Assembly: GCF_000224415.1 (NCBI RefSeq)
Contig: NZ_AFXQ01000003.1
Coordinates: 124,001 to 188,000, forward strand
Direction of reading: 5' to 3'
From: Citricoccus sp. CH26A
GTDB taxonomy: Bacteria; Actinomycetota; Actinomycetes; Actinomycetales; Micrococcaceae
DNA: 64,000 nt
The position numbers were made by a program, and so were the translations under genes. Below, in pieces: positions 16,414-24,565 of the stretch; positions within the stretch are counted from its first letter, which is position 1, and every line of letters starts with the position of its first letter. The notes below the pieces were generated by a model, which was not told the origin of the DNA, did not search any database, and worked only from the letters and a program-made list of their open reading frames with translations.

Positions 16414-18435
16414 CTAGCCTTCCACCTCGTCCACGGGCACCCTGTCAAGTCCTGTGAACGGATACGGCTGGCCCTCCGGCTCCAGGGGGTACTCGAAGAC
16501 AGGATACGGGGACCCCGGGATGACGTGGACCTCCGGTTCGACGTAGGGCATGACCTCGGTGCCGAGCACCACGCCTTCGATGTTCAGGGCGGAGACGGAG
16601 TCCGGGTGGAAGTAGTCGGTGTGGCCGGAGACCAGTTCGCCCCGGGCCGTGAACCCCGTCGCCAGCCGGACGGATCCCATCTGGTGGACCGGGTTCGAGC
16701 CCTCCCAGAACGAGCCGGACTGGGCTCCTCCGCCGAAGGCCTGGGCCCACGAGATCGGGTCGTCGTTCGTCTGGACCAGGTAGCGGTGCGCGTGCGGGTT
16801 CCGCGTGTCGGTGGGCGAGGAGACCTCGTGGCCGTTGCCGGCGGGGGCCACGTAGACGATGTTCGTGGAGTCCAGGCCCTCTCGCTCGCCCGTGCCCATG
16901 AGCGATCCGCCGGCGCTGTGCCCGATGTAGGTGGTCCGGGCCCCGCCCGGGATCTCCAGGTCCACGGCGTGGTCGTGGGCGGCCAGCAAGGGGGCGCCCT
17001 GCTCGTTGTAGTGGGCCGTCGCGTTGTCGCGGATGAGCCGCTGGGGCAGGTCCGTGCCCTGCCAGTAGACGGAGACGGTGTCCGCCTCGTCACCGTCCAT
17101 GGCGTTCAGGTCCCGGTTGTACCCGTCCACGCTGGCGATGGTGGTGTTCGTCCCCGGGATGAAGGTGGCCATCACCTCCGTGGACGCCGAGGGCGTGCCG
17201 CGCATGGTGGCGATCTGGCCGTTGCCCTCGGTGGACACGAAGACGGTGGCGTATCCCGGCGTGGTGCCGTGGTCGCCCGGGAACTGGTCCCGTTCGTCGG
17301 CGAACCACGCCTGGTCCAGTCCGGACTGGACCGTGGACAGGCGGTCATGCTCGGCCTGCCAGGCATTGAGGGAGGCCTGCCAGTCGCGCACGGCGCCCTG
17401 GACCTCGGAGTCCGAGCCGGTGTTGACCTCGTCCAGGTAGTCCTGCAGGGACGGCCTCTGGCCGAGCCCGTCCAGCCTCTGGGCCGTTTGCTCCCGGAGG
17501 CCGGCCACCGTGACCAGGTTGGTCCTGCCGCGGGTGGCCAGGGGGACGCCGTTGAGGTTGCCGATCACCCCCGGGAAGAGCAGCACCAACCGTTCCCGCT
17601 CGTGGTCCGCCAGGTCCAGCCAGGCCTGACGGATCCCGGTGACGCCGCCCTCGGTCTGGTGACCCCCGGTGAAGGACGCGGCGATGGCATCGGCCATGAT
17701 CTCCTCGGCAGAGCCGCGGACCGGGTGCTCAGGGAGTTCGTTCTCCGCCAGCGCCCGGGCCGCCTCCGGGTTGGCCTCGAGCCAGTCCCGCAATTCCTCC
17801 CCGGACAGGCCCTTCAGGTCCCGCCAGACGGTCCTGGGATCGAGTTCGCCGAACCTCGTGTCCAGCTCACTGGTCATCGCGGCCCAGTCGAGGGCCCCGG
17901 TGTCCACGGCGCGGGGTGCGCTGACGATCGCCAGGCCCTCCGTGGTGCCACCGCTGATGGCCCCGAGCGCGGAGACGAGGGTGTCCTGGGCTGAGTCCCA
18001 GTCCCTCGTCAGGTCCGCCACCTGCCCATTGAACGTGATGATGTCCCTGCGGGCCCGGCCGATCTCGGCCTCGTCATCCGAGGCGAGGGCACTGGGCCGG
18101 TCACCGGCGAGCCGGACGCGCTCGTCCTCCAGGACCTCGCACCGGCGTTGCAGGGGTTCGCCGGTGGTCACGAAGTCGTCGATCGCGTTCCCGGCGGAGG
18201 ACAGGGCGATCGCCCAGTCCTCGGCGGGCTGCTCGAGGGAGTCCAGGCCGGCCCAGACCCGCTCCGAGGTCCCGTCGTGCCGGTAGCCGGTGCGCAGCCC
18301 GGTCCACGAGGACTTCGCGTCCAGCAGCGCGTCACGGACCTTCCTCGACTCGGTCCTCAGGTCCACCGCGGAGTCCGCGAGCGTGCTCCAGTCGGCCTGG
18401 ATGTCAGGGACGGGGCTCAGGGCAGGCAGGCTCAC
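16414..18435 (-). CDS. DUF1023-type alpha/beta hydrolase with WXG-like N-terminal domain, putative T7SS substrate
   Basis: 673 residues. Residues 1-110 are helical and contain W44-T-G46 in SSWTGLRTGY, resembling the WXG/LXG region of T7SS substrates; no signal peptide is seen. Residues 110-330 are mostly helical, including the LLFPGVIGNLNGVPLATRGR segment typical of actinobacterial DUF1023 proteins. The hydrolase domain follows with nucleophile S507 in YIGHSAGGSLMG and a late histidine in SGHTDYFHPDS. Substrate is unknown; lipase or esterase is the default. It overlaps the small helical gene upstream by 4 nt and abuts the lipoprotein gene downstream. Secretion is inferred from architecture, not shown. 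Confidence 0.8.
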   Translation of the reverse strand: MSLPALSPVPDIQADWSTLADSAVDLRTESRKVRDALLDAKSSWTGLRTGYRHDGTSERVWAGLDSLEQPAEDWAIALSSAGNAIDDFVTTGEPLQRRCEVLEDERVRLAGDRPSALASDDEAEIGRARRDIITFNGQVADLTRDWDSAQDTLVSALGAISGGTTEGLAIVSAPRAVDTGALDWAAMTSELDTRFGELDPRTVWRDLKGLSGEELRDWLEANPEAARALAENELPEHPVRGSAEEIMADAIAASFTGGHQTEGGVTGIRQAWLDLADHERERLVLLFPGVIGNLNGVPLATRGRTNLVTVAGLREQTAQRLDGLGQRPSLQDYLDEVNTGSDSEVQGAVRDWQASLNAWQAEHDRLSTVQSGLDQAWFADERDQFPGDHGTTPGYATVFVSTEGNGQIATMRGTPSASTEVMATFIPGTNTTIASVDGYNRDLNAMDGDEADTVSVYWQGTDLPQRLIRDNATAHYNEQGAPLLAAHDHAVDLEIPGGARTTYIGHSAGGSLMGTGEREGLDSTNIVYVAPAGNGHEVSSPTDTRNPHAHRYLVQTNDDPISWAQAFGGGAQSGSFWEGSNPVHQMGSVRLATGFTARGELVSGHTDYFHPDSVSALNIEGVVLGTEVMPYVEPEVHVIPGSPYPVFEYPLEPEGQPYPFTGLDRVPVDEVEG

Positions 18436-18743
18436 TGCAGTGACCCCATCGCCGAACGGGCATCGTCGGTCATCACGCCGTCGGCGTCGATGAAGGCATC
18501 CGCGGCCTCGGCCACGCAGGAGGCCTGGTGCAGCACCAGTGCAGAGATCCGCTCACCCGTGCCGGACCGGGCGGACCAGAACCCTGCGAACGCCGCTGCC
18601 GCGTCCGCGGCGGTGCCGAAGGCGTCCTTCAGCGCGTCCCCGGCCGATCGGGCCGCCAGGGCCGCAGTGTCCAGGACCTGCCCGTCCCCGGCGACGCGGA
18701 CGAGCGAGGAATGGACGATCCCGGGTCTGATCTCATGTGCCAC
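18432..18743 (-). CDS. Small WXG100-like helical protein, probable partner of the hydrolase
   Basis: 103 residues, almost entirely Ala-rich helix with a break at FAGFWSARSG near the middle, giving the helix-turn-helix shape of WXG100/ESX proteins (turn motif FWSARSG rather than W-x-G). It may belong to one of the actinobacterial DUF families of WXG-like proteins; I cannot name it with certainty. It is the first gene of the operon and overlaps the hydrolase start by 4 nt (GTGA). Small helical proteins commonly pair with the N-terminal domain of larger T7SS substrates. An 18-bp palindrome lies 35 nt upstream of its ATG. Confidence 0.68.
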   Translation of the reverse strand: MAHEIRPGIVHSSLVRVAGDGQVLDTAALAARSAGDALKDAFGTAADAAAAFAGFWSARSGTGERISALVLHQASCVAEAADAFIDADGVMTDDARSAMGSLQ

Positions 18744-18778
18744 GCGGTCAGCGTGCCACGGGTCGGCACGGGGCGGCG

Positions 18779-18796
18779 ATGGGGAGGACTCCCCAT
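18779..18796. promoter_or_regulatory. 18-bp perfect palindrome upstream of the hydrolase operon
   Basis: ATGGGGAG-GA-CTCCCCAT: two 8-bp arms around 2 nt, and one further pair outside extends it to 20 bp. It lies 36-53 nt upstream of the first gene of the hydrolase operon, a promoter-proximal operator position. Nearly the same element occurs at 57170-57187 before the Esx genes. As a terminator it would lack a usable loop. Confidence 0.6.
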
Positions 18797-18797
18797 C

Positions 18798-19202
18798 TCA
18801 GGACGAGGCGGGCCCGCCGTCCTCGGGTTGTTCCGCGTGCCCGTCGGCCTGCTGTTCCCGGGCCCTGAGCTCCGCCTCGCGGCGGTCCAGCTCGGCCTTG
18901 CGGGCCTGCTGCTGGCGCTGGACGTCGAGCTGGCGCAGGAAGGCCGCGTCGTCGTCGGGGGAGGAGGGCCGGCGCGGCACGGCGGGACGGCCGCCCGGGG
19001 CGCCGCCGTTGCGACGGGACCGGGCCCGGCCGAGGAACAGCCACAGCAACGCGCCGATCAGCGGGACGAGGATGATGATCAGCACCCAGGCGGTCTTCGA
19101 AAAAGCCCGCACCTGGTGCTTCGGGGTCATCAGGCACTCGATGAACGCGTAGATGATGACGCCGACTGCGACGATGCCGAGGGGGATCAGGAAGCGGGGC
19201 AT
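18798..19202 (-). CDS. PLDc_N domain small membrane protein
   Basis: 134 residues. Two N-terminal helices (PLGIVAVGVIIYAFIECLM and AWVLIIILVPLIGALLWLFLGR) form the phospholipase D nuclease N-terminal (PLDc_N) domain, a membrane anchor found alone in many actinobacteria. The rest is a hydrophilic Arg/Gln/Glu-rich coiled coil (LRQLDVQRQQQARKAELDRRE). No catalytic HKD motif is present, so no phospholipase activity is expected. It is divergent from the DUF4229 gene, with a 34-nt gap. Confidence 0.85.
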   Translation of the reverse strand: MPRFLIPLGIVAVGVIIYAFIECLMTPKHQVRAFSKTAWVLIIILVPLIGALLWLFLGRARSRRNGGAPGGRPAVPRRPSSPDDDAAFLRQLDVQRQQQARKAELDRREAELRAREQQADGHAEQPEDGGPASS

Positions 19203-19224
19203 GCATCCATTCTACGGACCCCGG

Positions 19225-19230
19225 TAGACT
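19225..19230 (+). promoter_or_regulatory. Putative leaderless -10 element of the DUF4229 gene
   Basis: TAGACT followed by 6 nt and GTG at 19237. It sits in the 34-nt divergent gap shared with the PLDc_N gene. Confidence 0.5.
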
Positions 19231-19236
19231 ACCGGG

Positions 19237-19545
19237 GTGCGTCTGCTCAAGTATGCTCTGATCCGCCTGGCCATCTTCTTCGTGGTCTGGGGTGCCTGCA
19301 TGCTGCTCAACCTCGGCTGGGTGTTCTCCACCATCGCCGCGGCCGTCATCGCCCTGGCCGCCGGCTACCTGTTCTTCAACGACCTGCGCACCGGCGCGTC
19401 CCAGGACGTGGCGAACGCGTGGACGGGACGCAGCCGCGGCCGGGCGGACCGGGGCAGGACCGAGCAGGCGGACATGGACGTCGAGGACGCCTACACCGAG
19501 GGCCGGTACTTCGACCCGGAGCAGCCGCGGGACGACCAGCGCTGA
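19237..19545 (+). CDS. DUF4229 family membrane protein
   Basis: 102 residues. Two hydrophobic helices (LIRLAIFFVVWGACMLL and FSTIAAAVIALAAGYLFF) are followed by an acidic, Arg-rich cytoplasmic tail (SRGRADRGRTEQADMDVED). It matches the short actinobacterial DUF4229 proteins, commonly found beside menA as here. Function is unknown. Its stop is directly adjacent to the convergent menA stop. GTG start is supported by the TAGACT hexamer 6 nt upstream. Confidence 0.85.
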   Translation: MRLLKYALIRLAIFFVVWGACMLLNLGWVFSTIAAAVIALAAGYLFFNDLRTGASQDVANAWTGRSRGRADRGRTEQADMDVEDAYTEGRYFDPEQPRDDQR

Positions 19546-20415
19546 TCACAGCAGCAGTCCCACGCTGAACAGCACGGCGTAGACCAGGCCCAGGATGCCG
19601 GTGAGCTTCAGCACCGGGATCAGGTCCCGCCGCTCGGTGGCGTGCAGCATGGTCAGCGAGGGACGCACGGCCACCGCGCCGGCCAGCAGGACCAGCCACA
19701 GCCACGGGTGCTCGCCCGTGAACAGCAGCGGCAGGAGCACGGCCACCGCCACCATCACCACGTAGGACCAGCGCGCCGCGGTGTCGCCCAGGCGGACCGC
19801 CAGCGTCATCTTGCCGGTCTCGCGGTCCGTGGGGATGTCCCGGACGTTGTTGGCCATCAGCAGGGCGGTGGAGAGCAGTCCGCAGCCCACGGCGCCGGCC
19901 CAGGCCGGACCGGAGAGCTCGAGCGCCTGCGTGTAGGTGGTGCCCAGCACGGCCACCAGCCCGAAGAAGATGAACACGAACACCTCGCCCAGGCCGAGGT
20001 ATCCGTAGGGCTTCCTACCGCCCGTGTAGTACCAGGCGGCGGCCACGGCCAGCACCCCGACGGCGATCATCCACCAGGTGCCCGCCCACGCCACGAGCGC
20101 CAGGCCGGCGAGGCAGGCCACCCCGAAGCAGGCGAAGGCGGCGGCCTTGACCGTGGCGGCCGGTGCGGCCCCCGAGCCGGTCAGGCGCAGCGGACCCACG
20201 CGGACGTCGTCGGTGCCGCGGATGCCGTCCGAGTAGTCGTTGGCGTAGTTCACGCCGACCTGCAGGGCCAGGGCCACGACGAGGGCCAGCGCGGCCCGGC
20301 CGAGGTGGAACCCCCCGGGCTCGGCCGCCGCGGCGGAGCCGATCATGACCGGGGCGATCGCCATCGGCAGGGTGCGCAGTCGCGCGCCCTCGATCCACTG
20401 GGCGGCGGTGGCCAT
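19546..20415 (-). CDS. menA: 1,4-dihydroxy-2-naphthoate polyprenyltransferase
   Basis: 289 residues, about nine membrane helices. It prenylates 1,4-dihydroxy-2-naphthoate to demethylmenaquinone. The UbiA-family Asp-rich motifs are visible as NYANDYSDGIRGTDD (first) and NNVRDIPTDRETGK (second). ATG is preceded by GGAAGGA at 8 nt. A 125-nt gap separates it from menE upstream; this gap holds only the menA promoter and ribosome site as far as I can see. The prenyl donor would come from the polyprenyl synthase at 45.9 kb. Confidence 0.94.
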   Translation of the reverse strand: MATAAQWIEGARLRTLPMAIAPVMIGSAAAAEPGGFHLGRAALALVVALALQVGVNYANDYSDGIRGTDDVRVGPLRLTGSGAAPAATVKAAAFACFGVACLAGLALVAWAGTWWMIAVGVLAVAAAWYYTGGRKPYGYLGLGEVFVFIFFGLVAVLGTTYTQALELSGPAWAGAVGCGLLSTALLMANNVRDIPTDRETGKMTLAVRLGDTAARWSYVVMVAVAVLLPLLFTGEHPWLWLVLLAGAVAVRPSLTMLHATERRDLIPVLKLTGILGLVYAVLFSVGLLL

Positions 20416-20540
20416 AGGTTGGGTCCTTCCATCGGGGCGGTGAGTCCAGCGGCCTATTCTCCCACCTCGCGGCCGCGCGGGATGCGTGACAGGCGGCGGA
20501 TGCCCGCGGGAGGTCGGTGACCAGCGCGGCTCCCCGGGCT

Positions 20541-21728
20541 TCACGACGTCCGGAAGCGCTCCAGGAGGGACTGCCGGTCGGTCTTGCCGTTGGGCAGCAG
20601 GGGCAGCGTGTCCAGCACCAGCCAGTCCTTCGGCGCCGCGGCCGGGCCCAGGGCCTGCCGCACCGCGTCGCGGGCGGCGGACTCGTCCCAGGACGCATCC
20701 GTCGCGACGGCCGCGCAGAGGCGCTGGCCCCACTCGTCGTCGGGAATCCCGCCCACGAAGGCGGCGCGGACGCCGGGCAGGGACTCCAGCACCCCCTGGA
20801 CCCGGGCGGCGGAGACCTTCACCCCACCGGTGATGACGACGTCGTCCACGCGGCCGGTGACGGTGAGGCGCTGGTGGCCGGGTGCGCCCTGGACGGTGCC
20901 GGTGTCCTCGGTGAGGTACCAGCGCCCGGCCGGGTCGCTGGCCGTGCCCGTGCCGAAATGCTCAGCCGTACGGCCGGGGTCGTCGAGGTAGCCGGCGGCG
21001 ACCATGGGCCCGGAGAGCCGCAACCGGGGCGTCTGGCCCTCGGCGCCCGGGACGACCTCGGCGGTGACGCCCTCGAGCGGTACGCCGTCGTAGACGCAGC
21101 CGCCGCAGGTCTCGCTCATCCCGTAGGTCAGGTGCAGCCGAATGCGTGCGTCCGCGGCGGCGGAACGCACGGCGTCGGGCACCCGGGCGCCGCCGACCAG
21201 CACGGCATCGAAGGTGCGCAGCGCATCGAGCGCCAGCCGGTCGGGGCCGGCCTCGGGGGAGAGCAGGCGGGCGAGCTGGGTGGGGACCAGGGAGACCGCG
21301 CGGAAGCCGGTGCCGCGTTCGAGCCGGTCCACGGCCTCGGCGAAACCGCGGGCGGTGAACGGACCGGGGGCGGTGGGCACGGGCGTGGTACCGGCCTGCA
21401 GGGACCGGGAGAGCACGGCCAGGCCGGCCACGAACTGCAGCCCCACGGCCAGCAGCCACTGCCCCTCGCCGCCGATGCGCGCGGCGGTGGCGGCGGCGGA
21501 GGCGGCCAGGGCCTGCCGGGTGAGCAGGGTCTGCTTGGGGGCTCCGGTGGACCCGGAGGTCCGGACCACCGCGACGACGTCGGCACGGCCCCCGCGTGAC
21601 GGTTCGGTGGCCTCGGGGCGGGGGAGCGCCCGCCCGTCCGCGGTGAACTCGACCGGTGGCCCGGACCCGTCCAGCGCGGCGGCCAGCGCGCGCCGGGCGT
21701 CCGCGAGCCGGGCGTCGGTCAACAGCAT
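20541..21728 (-). CDS. menE: o-Succinylbenzoate-CoA ligase
   Basis: 395 residues, shorter than typical ANL enzymes of around 480 but normal for actinobacterial MenE. It forms o-succinylbenzoyl-CoA using ATP. The AMP-binding P-loop is RTSGSTGAPKQ; later motifs are LTYGMSETCGG, a YLTEDTG segment, GRVDDVVITGGVKVS and the catalytic Lys in LLPNGKTDR near the end. Its start overlaps the menB stop by one base (TGATG), so menB and menE are coupled. Confidence 0.93.
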   Translation of the reverse strand: MLLTDARLADARRALAAALDGSGPPVEFTADGRALPRPEATEPSRGGRADVVAVVRTSGSTGAPKQTLLTRQALAASAAATAARIGGEGQWLLAVGLQFVAGLAVLSRSLQAGTTPVPTAPGPFTARGFAEAVDRLERGTGFRAVSLVPTQLARLLSPEAGPDRLALDALRTFDAVLVGGARVPDAVRSAAADARIRLHLTYGMSETCGGCVYDGVPLEGVTAEVVPGAEGQTPRLRLSGPMVAAGYLDDPGRTAEHFGTGTASDPAGRWYLTEDTGTVQGAPGHQRLTVTGRVDDVVITGGVKVSAARVQGVLESLPGVRAAFVGGIPDDEWGQRLCAAVATDASWDESAARDAVRQALGPAAAPKDWLVLDTLPLLPNGKTDRQSLLERFRTS

Positions 21729-22690
21729 CAGAAGTAGTACGGGAAGGACGACCAGTCGGGATCGCGCTTCTGCAGGAACGCGTCCCGTCCCTCCACGGCC
21801 TCGTCCGTCATGTAGGCCAGGCGGGTCGCCTCGCCGGCGAAGACCTGCTGGCCGGAGAGCCCGTCGTCGGCGAGGTTGAAGGCGAACTTCAGCATCCGGA
21901 TGGCCTGCGGGGACTGGCGGTTGATGTCCGCGGCGTACTCCAGGGCCACCTCCTCGAGGCGTTCGTGGTCGACGGCCTCGTTGACGGCGCCCATCTGCAC
22001 CATGTCCTCGGCCGAGTACTCGCGGGCCAGGAAGAAGATGGCGCGGGCGTTCTTCTGGCCGATCTGCCGGGCCAGCAGCGCGGAGCCGTAGCCGGCGTCG
22101 AAGGAGCCGACGGTGGCATCGGTCTGCTTGAACCTGCCGTGCTGGCGCGAGGCGATCGTGAGGTCCGCGACCACGTGCAGCGAGTGCCCGCCGCCGGCGG
22201 CCCAGCCGTTCACGACGGCGATGACCGGCTTGGGCGTGGTGCGCATCAGCCGCTGGACCTCGAGGATGTGCAGCCGGCCGGCGCGCGCGGGGTCGATCGT
22301 TTCGGCGGAGGCGCCCTCGGCGTAGCGGTAGCCGTCCCGCCCGCGGATGCGCTGGTCCCCGCCGGAGCAGAAGGAGTGCCCGCCGTCCTTGGCGGAGGGG
22401 CCGTTGCCGGTGAGCAGGATGCAGCCGACGTCCGGGGTCATCCGGGCGTGGTCCAGGGCGCGGTAGAGCTCGTCCACGGTGCCGGGGCGGAAGGCGTTGC
22501 GCACCTCCGGGCGGTCGAAGGCGATCCGCACGGTGCCCAGGTCCCTCACCACGGCACCCGAGGCGTCGCGCTCGACCTGCCGGTGGTAGGTGATGTCCTC
22601 GAAGTCGAATCCCTCGACCACGCGCCAGCGGGTGGGGTCGAAGACGTCGGAGACGCGGGCCGGGAGGTCTGTGTGTTCTGCAGTGCTCAC
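21728..22690 (-). CDS. menB: 1,4-dihydroxy-2-naphthoyl-CoA synthase
   Basis: 320 residues of the crotonase fold. It cyclises o-succinylbenzoyl-CoA to DHNA-CoA. Oxyanion-hole segments are HSFCSGGDQRIRG and NGWAAGGGHSLHVVADL; the C-terminal region ends DPDWSSFPYYF, typical of MenB. Start chosen as GTG 22690 (STAEHTDLPARV follows) because TAGACT ends 7 nt upstream. An ATG 11 codons earlier is possible but would put that hexamer inside the gene. First gene of the menB-menE unit. Confidence 0.93.
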   Translation of the reverse strand: MSTAEHTDLPARVSDVFDPTRWRVVEGFDFEDITYHRQVERDASGAVVRDLGTVRIAFDRPEVRNAFRPGTVDELYRALDHARMTPDVGCILLTGNGPSAKDGGHSFCSGGDQRIRGRDGYRYAEGASAETIDPARAGRLHILEVQRLMRTTPKPVIAVVNGWAAGGGHSLHVVADLTIASRQHGRFKQTDATVGSFDAGYGSALLARQIGQKNARAIFFLAREYSAEDMVQMGAVNEAVDHERLEEVALEYAADINRQSPQAIRMLKFAFNLADDGLSGQQVFAGEATRLAYMTDEAVEGRDAFLQKRDPDWSSFPYYF

Positions 22691-22697
22691 CCGGCCG

Positions 22698-22703
22698 AGT
22701 CTA
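22698..22703 (-). promoter_or_regulatory. Putative leaderless -10 element of menB
   Basis: Minus-strand TAGACT, 7 nt before the GTG at 22690. It would drive the coupled menB-menE transcript and decides the menB start. Confidence 0.5.
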
Positions 22704-22774
22704 GCCAGCCCCACCGAGAGCACTGACCCGGCGGATCCTGGGGATCCGCCGGGCCAGGGGCACAGGGCTCGGTG

Positions 22775-24349
22775 TCAGCGGGCCGGGGCGCCCGCCGGCA
22801 CGTCGTCGTCGTGCTCGTGGTGGTCGTCGTGGTGGAGGGCCACGCCGCCCTTGCCGCTGGCGGCCGCCTCCCGGGCCTCTGCGGCCGCGGCGAGCATCTC
22901 GTGCTCCGCCATGGTCCGCTGCTCGGGCTGCCGGCCCTGCTCCAGCGCGGTCTCGGCGGGGGAGCCGGGGACCACGGCCGAGCCGACGGCGCCGGGGATC
23001 TCCGAACCGCGCAGGGAGGCCCCCGCGGTCTCCCGCATGAACCACACGCTGACCAGGCCCACCGCGCAGGCGGCCATCATGTAGTAGGCCGGGAACTTGA
23101 CGTCCCCCGTCACCCCGATGGCCCACTCGTTCACCAGCGCGGCGGTGCCCCCGAAGATCGAGGTGGCGATGTTGTAGGTGATCGCGAAGCCGGAGAACCG
23201 CGCCTGGGTGGGGAACATCGCCGGGAAGGTGGCGGTGATCGTGGACAGCTGCGGGATGTACAGCAGGCCCAGCACGGCGAAGCCGACGAGCGCCAGCCCG
23301 AAGTCCATGCCCATGAGCATGAACATGGGGATGGCCAGCAGGATGATCCCGCCCAGGGAGAAGTACCAGGACGGCTTGCGGCCGAACTTGTCCGAGAGGC
23401 CGCCGGACCACGGCATCAGCGCCATCATGGCGACCTCGCCGATGAGGATGATGGCGAGACCGGCCGAGGCGGGCAGGCCGATCTGCTGCTCCAGGTAGGT
23501 GGGCATGTAGGACAGCAGCGTGTAGTTGACCACGTTCACCGAGATGACCAGCCCGGTCATCACCAGCATCGGCTTCCAGTGGGTGCGGAACAGCTGCGGC
23601 AGCGAGGGGGTGTCGACCGACTCGGCGGCGGCCGGTGCGTCGTCGTTCATCTCCTCGTACACCGGGGTGTCGTCCAGCTTGGAGCGCAGGTAGAACCCGA
23701 TCAGGCCCATCGGGGCGGCCAGCAGGAACGGCAGTCGCCAGCCCCAGGAGCTCATCTGCTCGGGGGACAGCAGCAGTTCCAGGAGCAGCATGACGGCCGT
23801 GCCCAGGGCGAAACCGCCCAGGGTGCCGAACTCCAGGAAGGAGCCCAGGAAACCGCGGCGGCGGTCCGGGGCGTACTCGGACATGTAGGTGGCCGCGCCC
23901 CCGTACTCGCCGCCGGTGGAGAAGCCCTGGACCATGCGCAGCACGATCAGCAGCACCGGGGCCAGCCAGCCGACCTGGTCGAAGGTCGGCAGCACGCCGA
24001 TCATGAACGTGGCACCGGACATCAGCAGGATGGTCAGCGCCAGGATGCCCTTGCGCCCGATCCGGTCGCCGAGGGGTCCCCAGACCAGTCCGCCCAGCGG
24101 CCGCACCAGGAAGGAGATCGCGAAGGTGGCCAGCGTCAGCAGCATGCCGCCCTCGCCGGGGAAGAAGTGCTGGGTGATGTAGGCCGTGGCCACCGCGTAG
24201 ACGCCGTAGTCGTACCACTCGGTGGCGTTGCCGAGCGCGGAGGCCGCGGTGGCCTTGCGGATGGCCGCCGCGGGGGTCTTCTTCCGGGGTGGACGGCTCG
24301 GCCTGGAGAAGCGATTGCGGACGGAGGACTGTGGTGCAGAGCTGGACAC
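22775..24349 (-). CDS. MHS family MFS transporter (metabolite:H+ symporter) with histidine/aspartate-rich tail
   Basis: 524 residues, 12 predicted helices. Features of the ProP/KgtP-like MHS group: an N-terminal ALGNATEWYDYGVYA segment, loop 2-3 GPLGDRIGRKGIL, and QGFSTGGEYGGAATYMSEY in helix 4. Such proteins bring in osmolytes, dicarboxylates or related acids with protons; substrate unassigned. The last 70 residues are cytoplasmic and hydrophilic and end with HHDDHHEHDDD, an unusual potential metal-binding tail. GTG start. The 216 nt between this start and the next gene show no clear element for it apart from TAGGGT near 24511-24516 (minus strand). Confidence 0.85.
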   Translation of the reverse strand: MSSSAPQSSVRNRFSRPSRPPRKKTPAAAIRKATAASALGNATEWYDYGVYAVATAYITQHFFPGEGGMLLTLATFAISFLVRPLGGLVWGPLGDRIGRKGILALTILLMSGATFMIGVLPTFDQVGWLAPVLLIVLRMVQGFSTGGEYGGAATYMSEYAPDRRRGFLGSFLEFGTLGGFALGTAVMLLLELLLSPEQMSSWGWRLPFLLAAPMGLIGFYLRSKLDDTPVYEEMNDDAPAAAESVDTPSLPQLFRTHWKPMLVMTGLVISVNVVNYTLLSYMPTYLEQQIGLPASAGLAIILIGEVAMMALMPWSGGLSDKFGRKPSWYFSLGGIILLAIPMFMLMGMDFGLALVGFAVLGLLYIPQLSTITATFPAMFPTQARFSGFAITYNIATSIFGGTAALVNEWAIGVTGDVKFPAYYMMAACAVGLVSVWFMRETAGASLRGSEIPGAVGSAVVPGSPAETALEQGRQPEQRTMAEHEMLAAAAEAREAAASGKGGVALHHDDHHEHDDDVPAGAPAR

Positions 24350-24553
24350 GAGTGCCGCTTCCTGTGCGATTCACCCCGTCAGGGGTGTTCCAGGGCCGAC
24401 CAGGCGGTAGGCCTGGCGCACGGGGCAGCCGGGGGCGCAGGGTCGGGGCCGGGGAGGACGGCGGCCGGGATCGTGCATCGGCCGCCCACCTGGGAGGTAG
24501 ACGGTTGACCCTAACGGGGGCCGGGGGAGTCGGACAAATCGGGCTGGACGGTG

Positions 24554-24559
24554 CACAGT
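24554..24559 (+). promoter_or_regulatory. Putative leaderless -10 element of the tyrosine phosphatase gene
   Basis: CACAGT followed by 6 nt and ATG at 24566. Weaker match to TANNNT than the others in this window. Confidence 0.35.
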
Positions 24560-24565
24560 GGTGTC

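Noticed and set aside
18778-18797. The 18-20 bp palindrome as a transcription terminator
   Set aside because: The 2-nt centre gives no workable RNA loop, and a close copy occurs in a divergent promoter region, so an operator is more likely.
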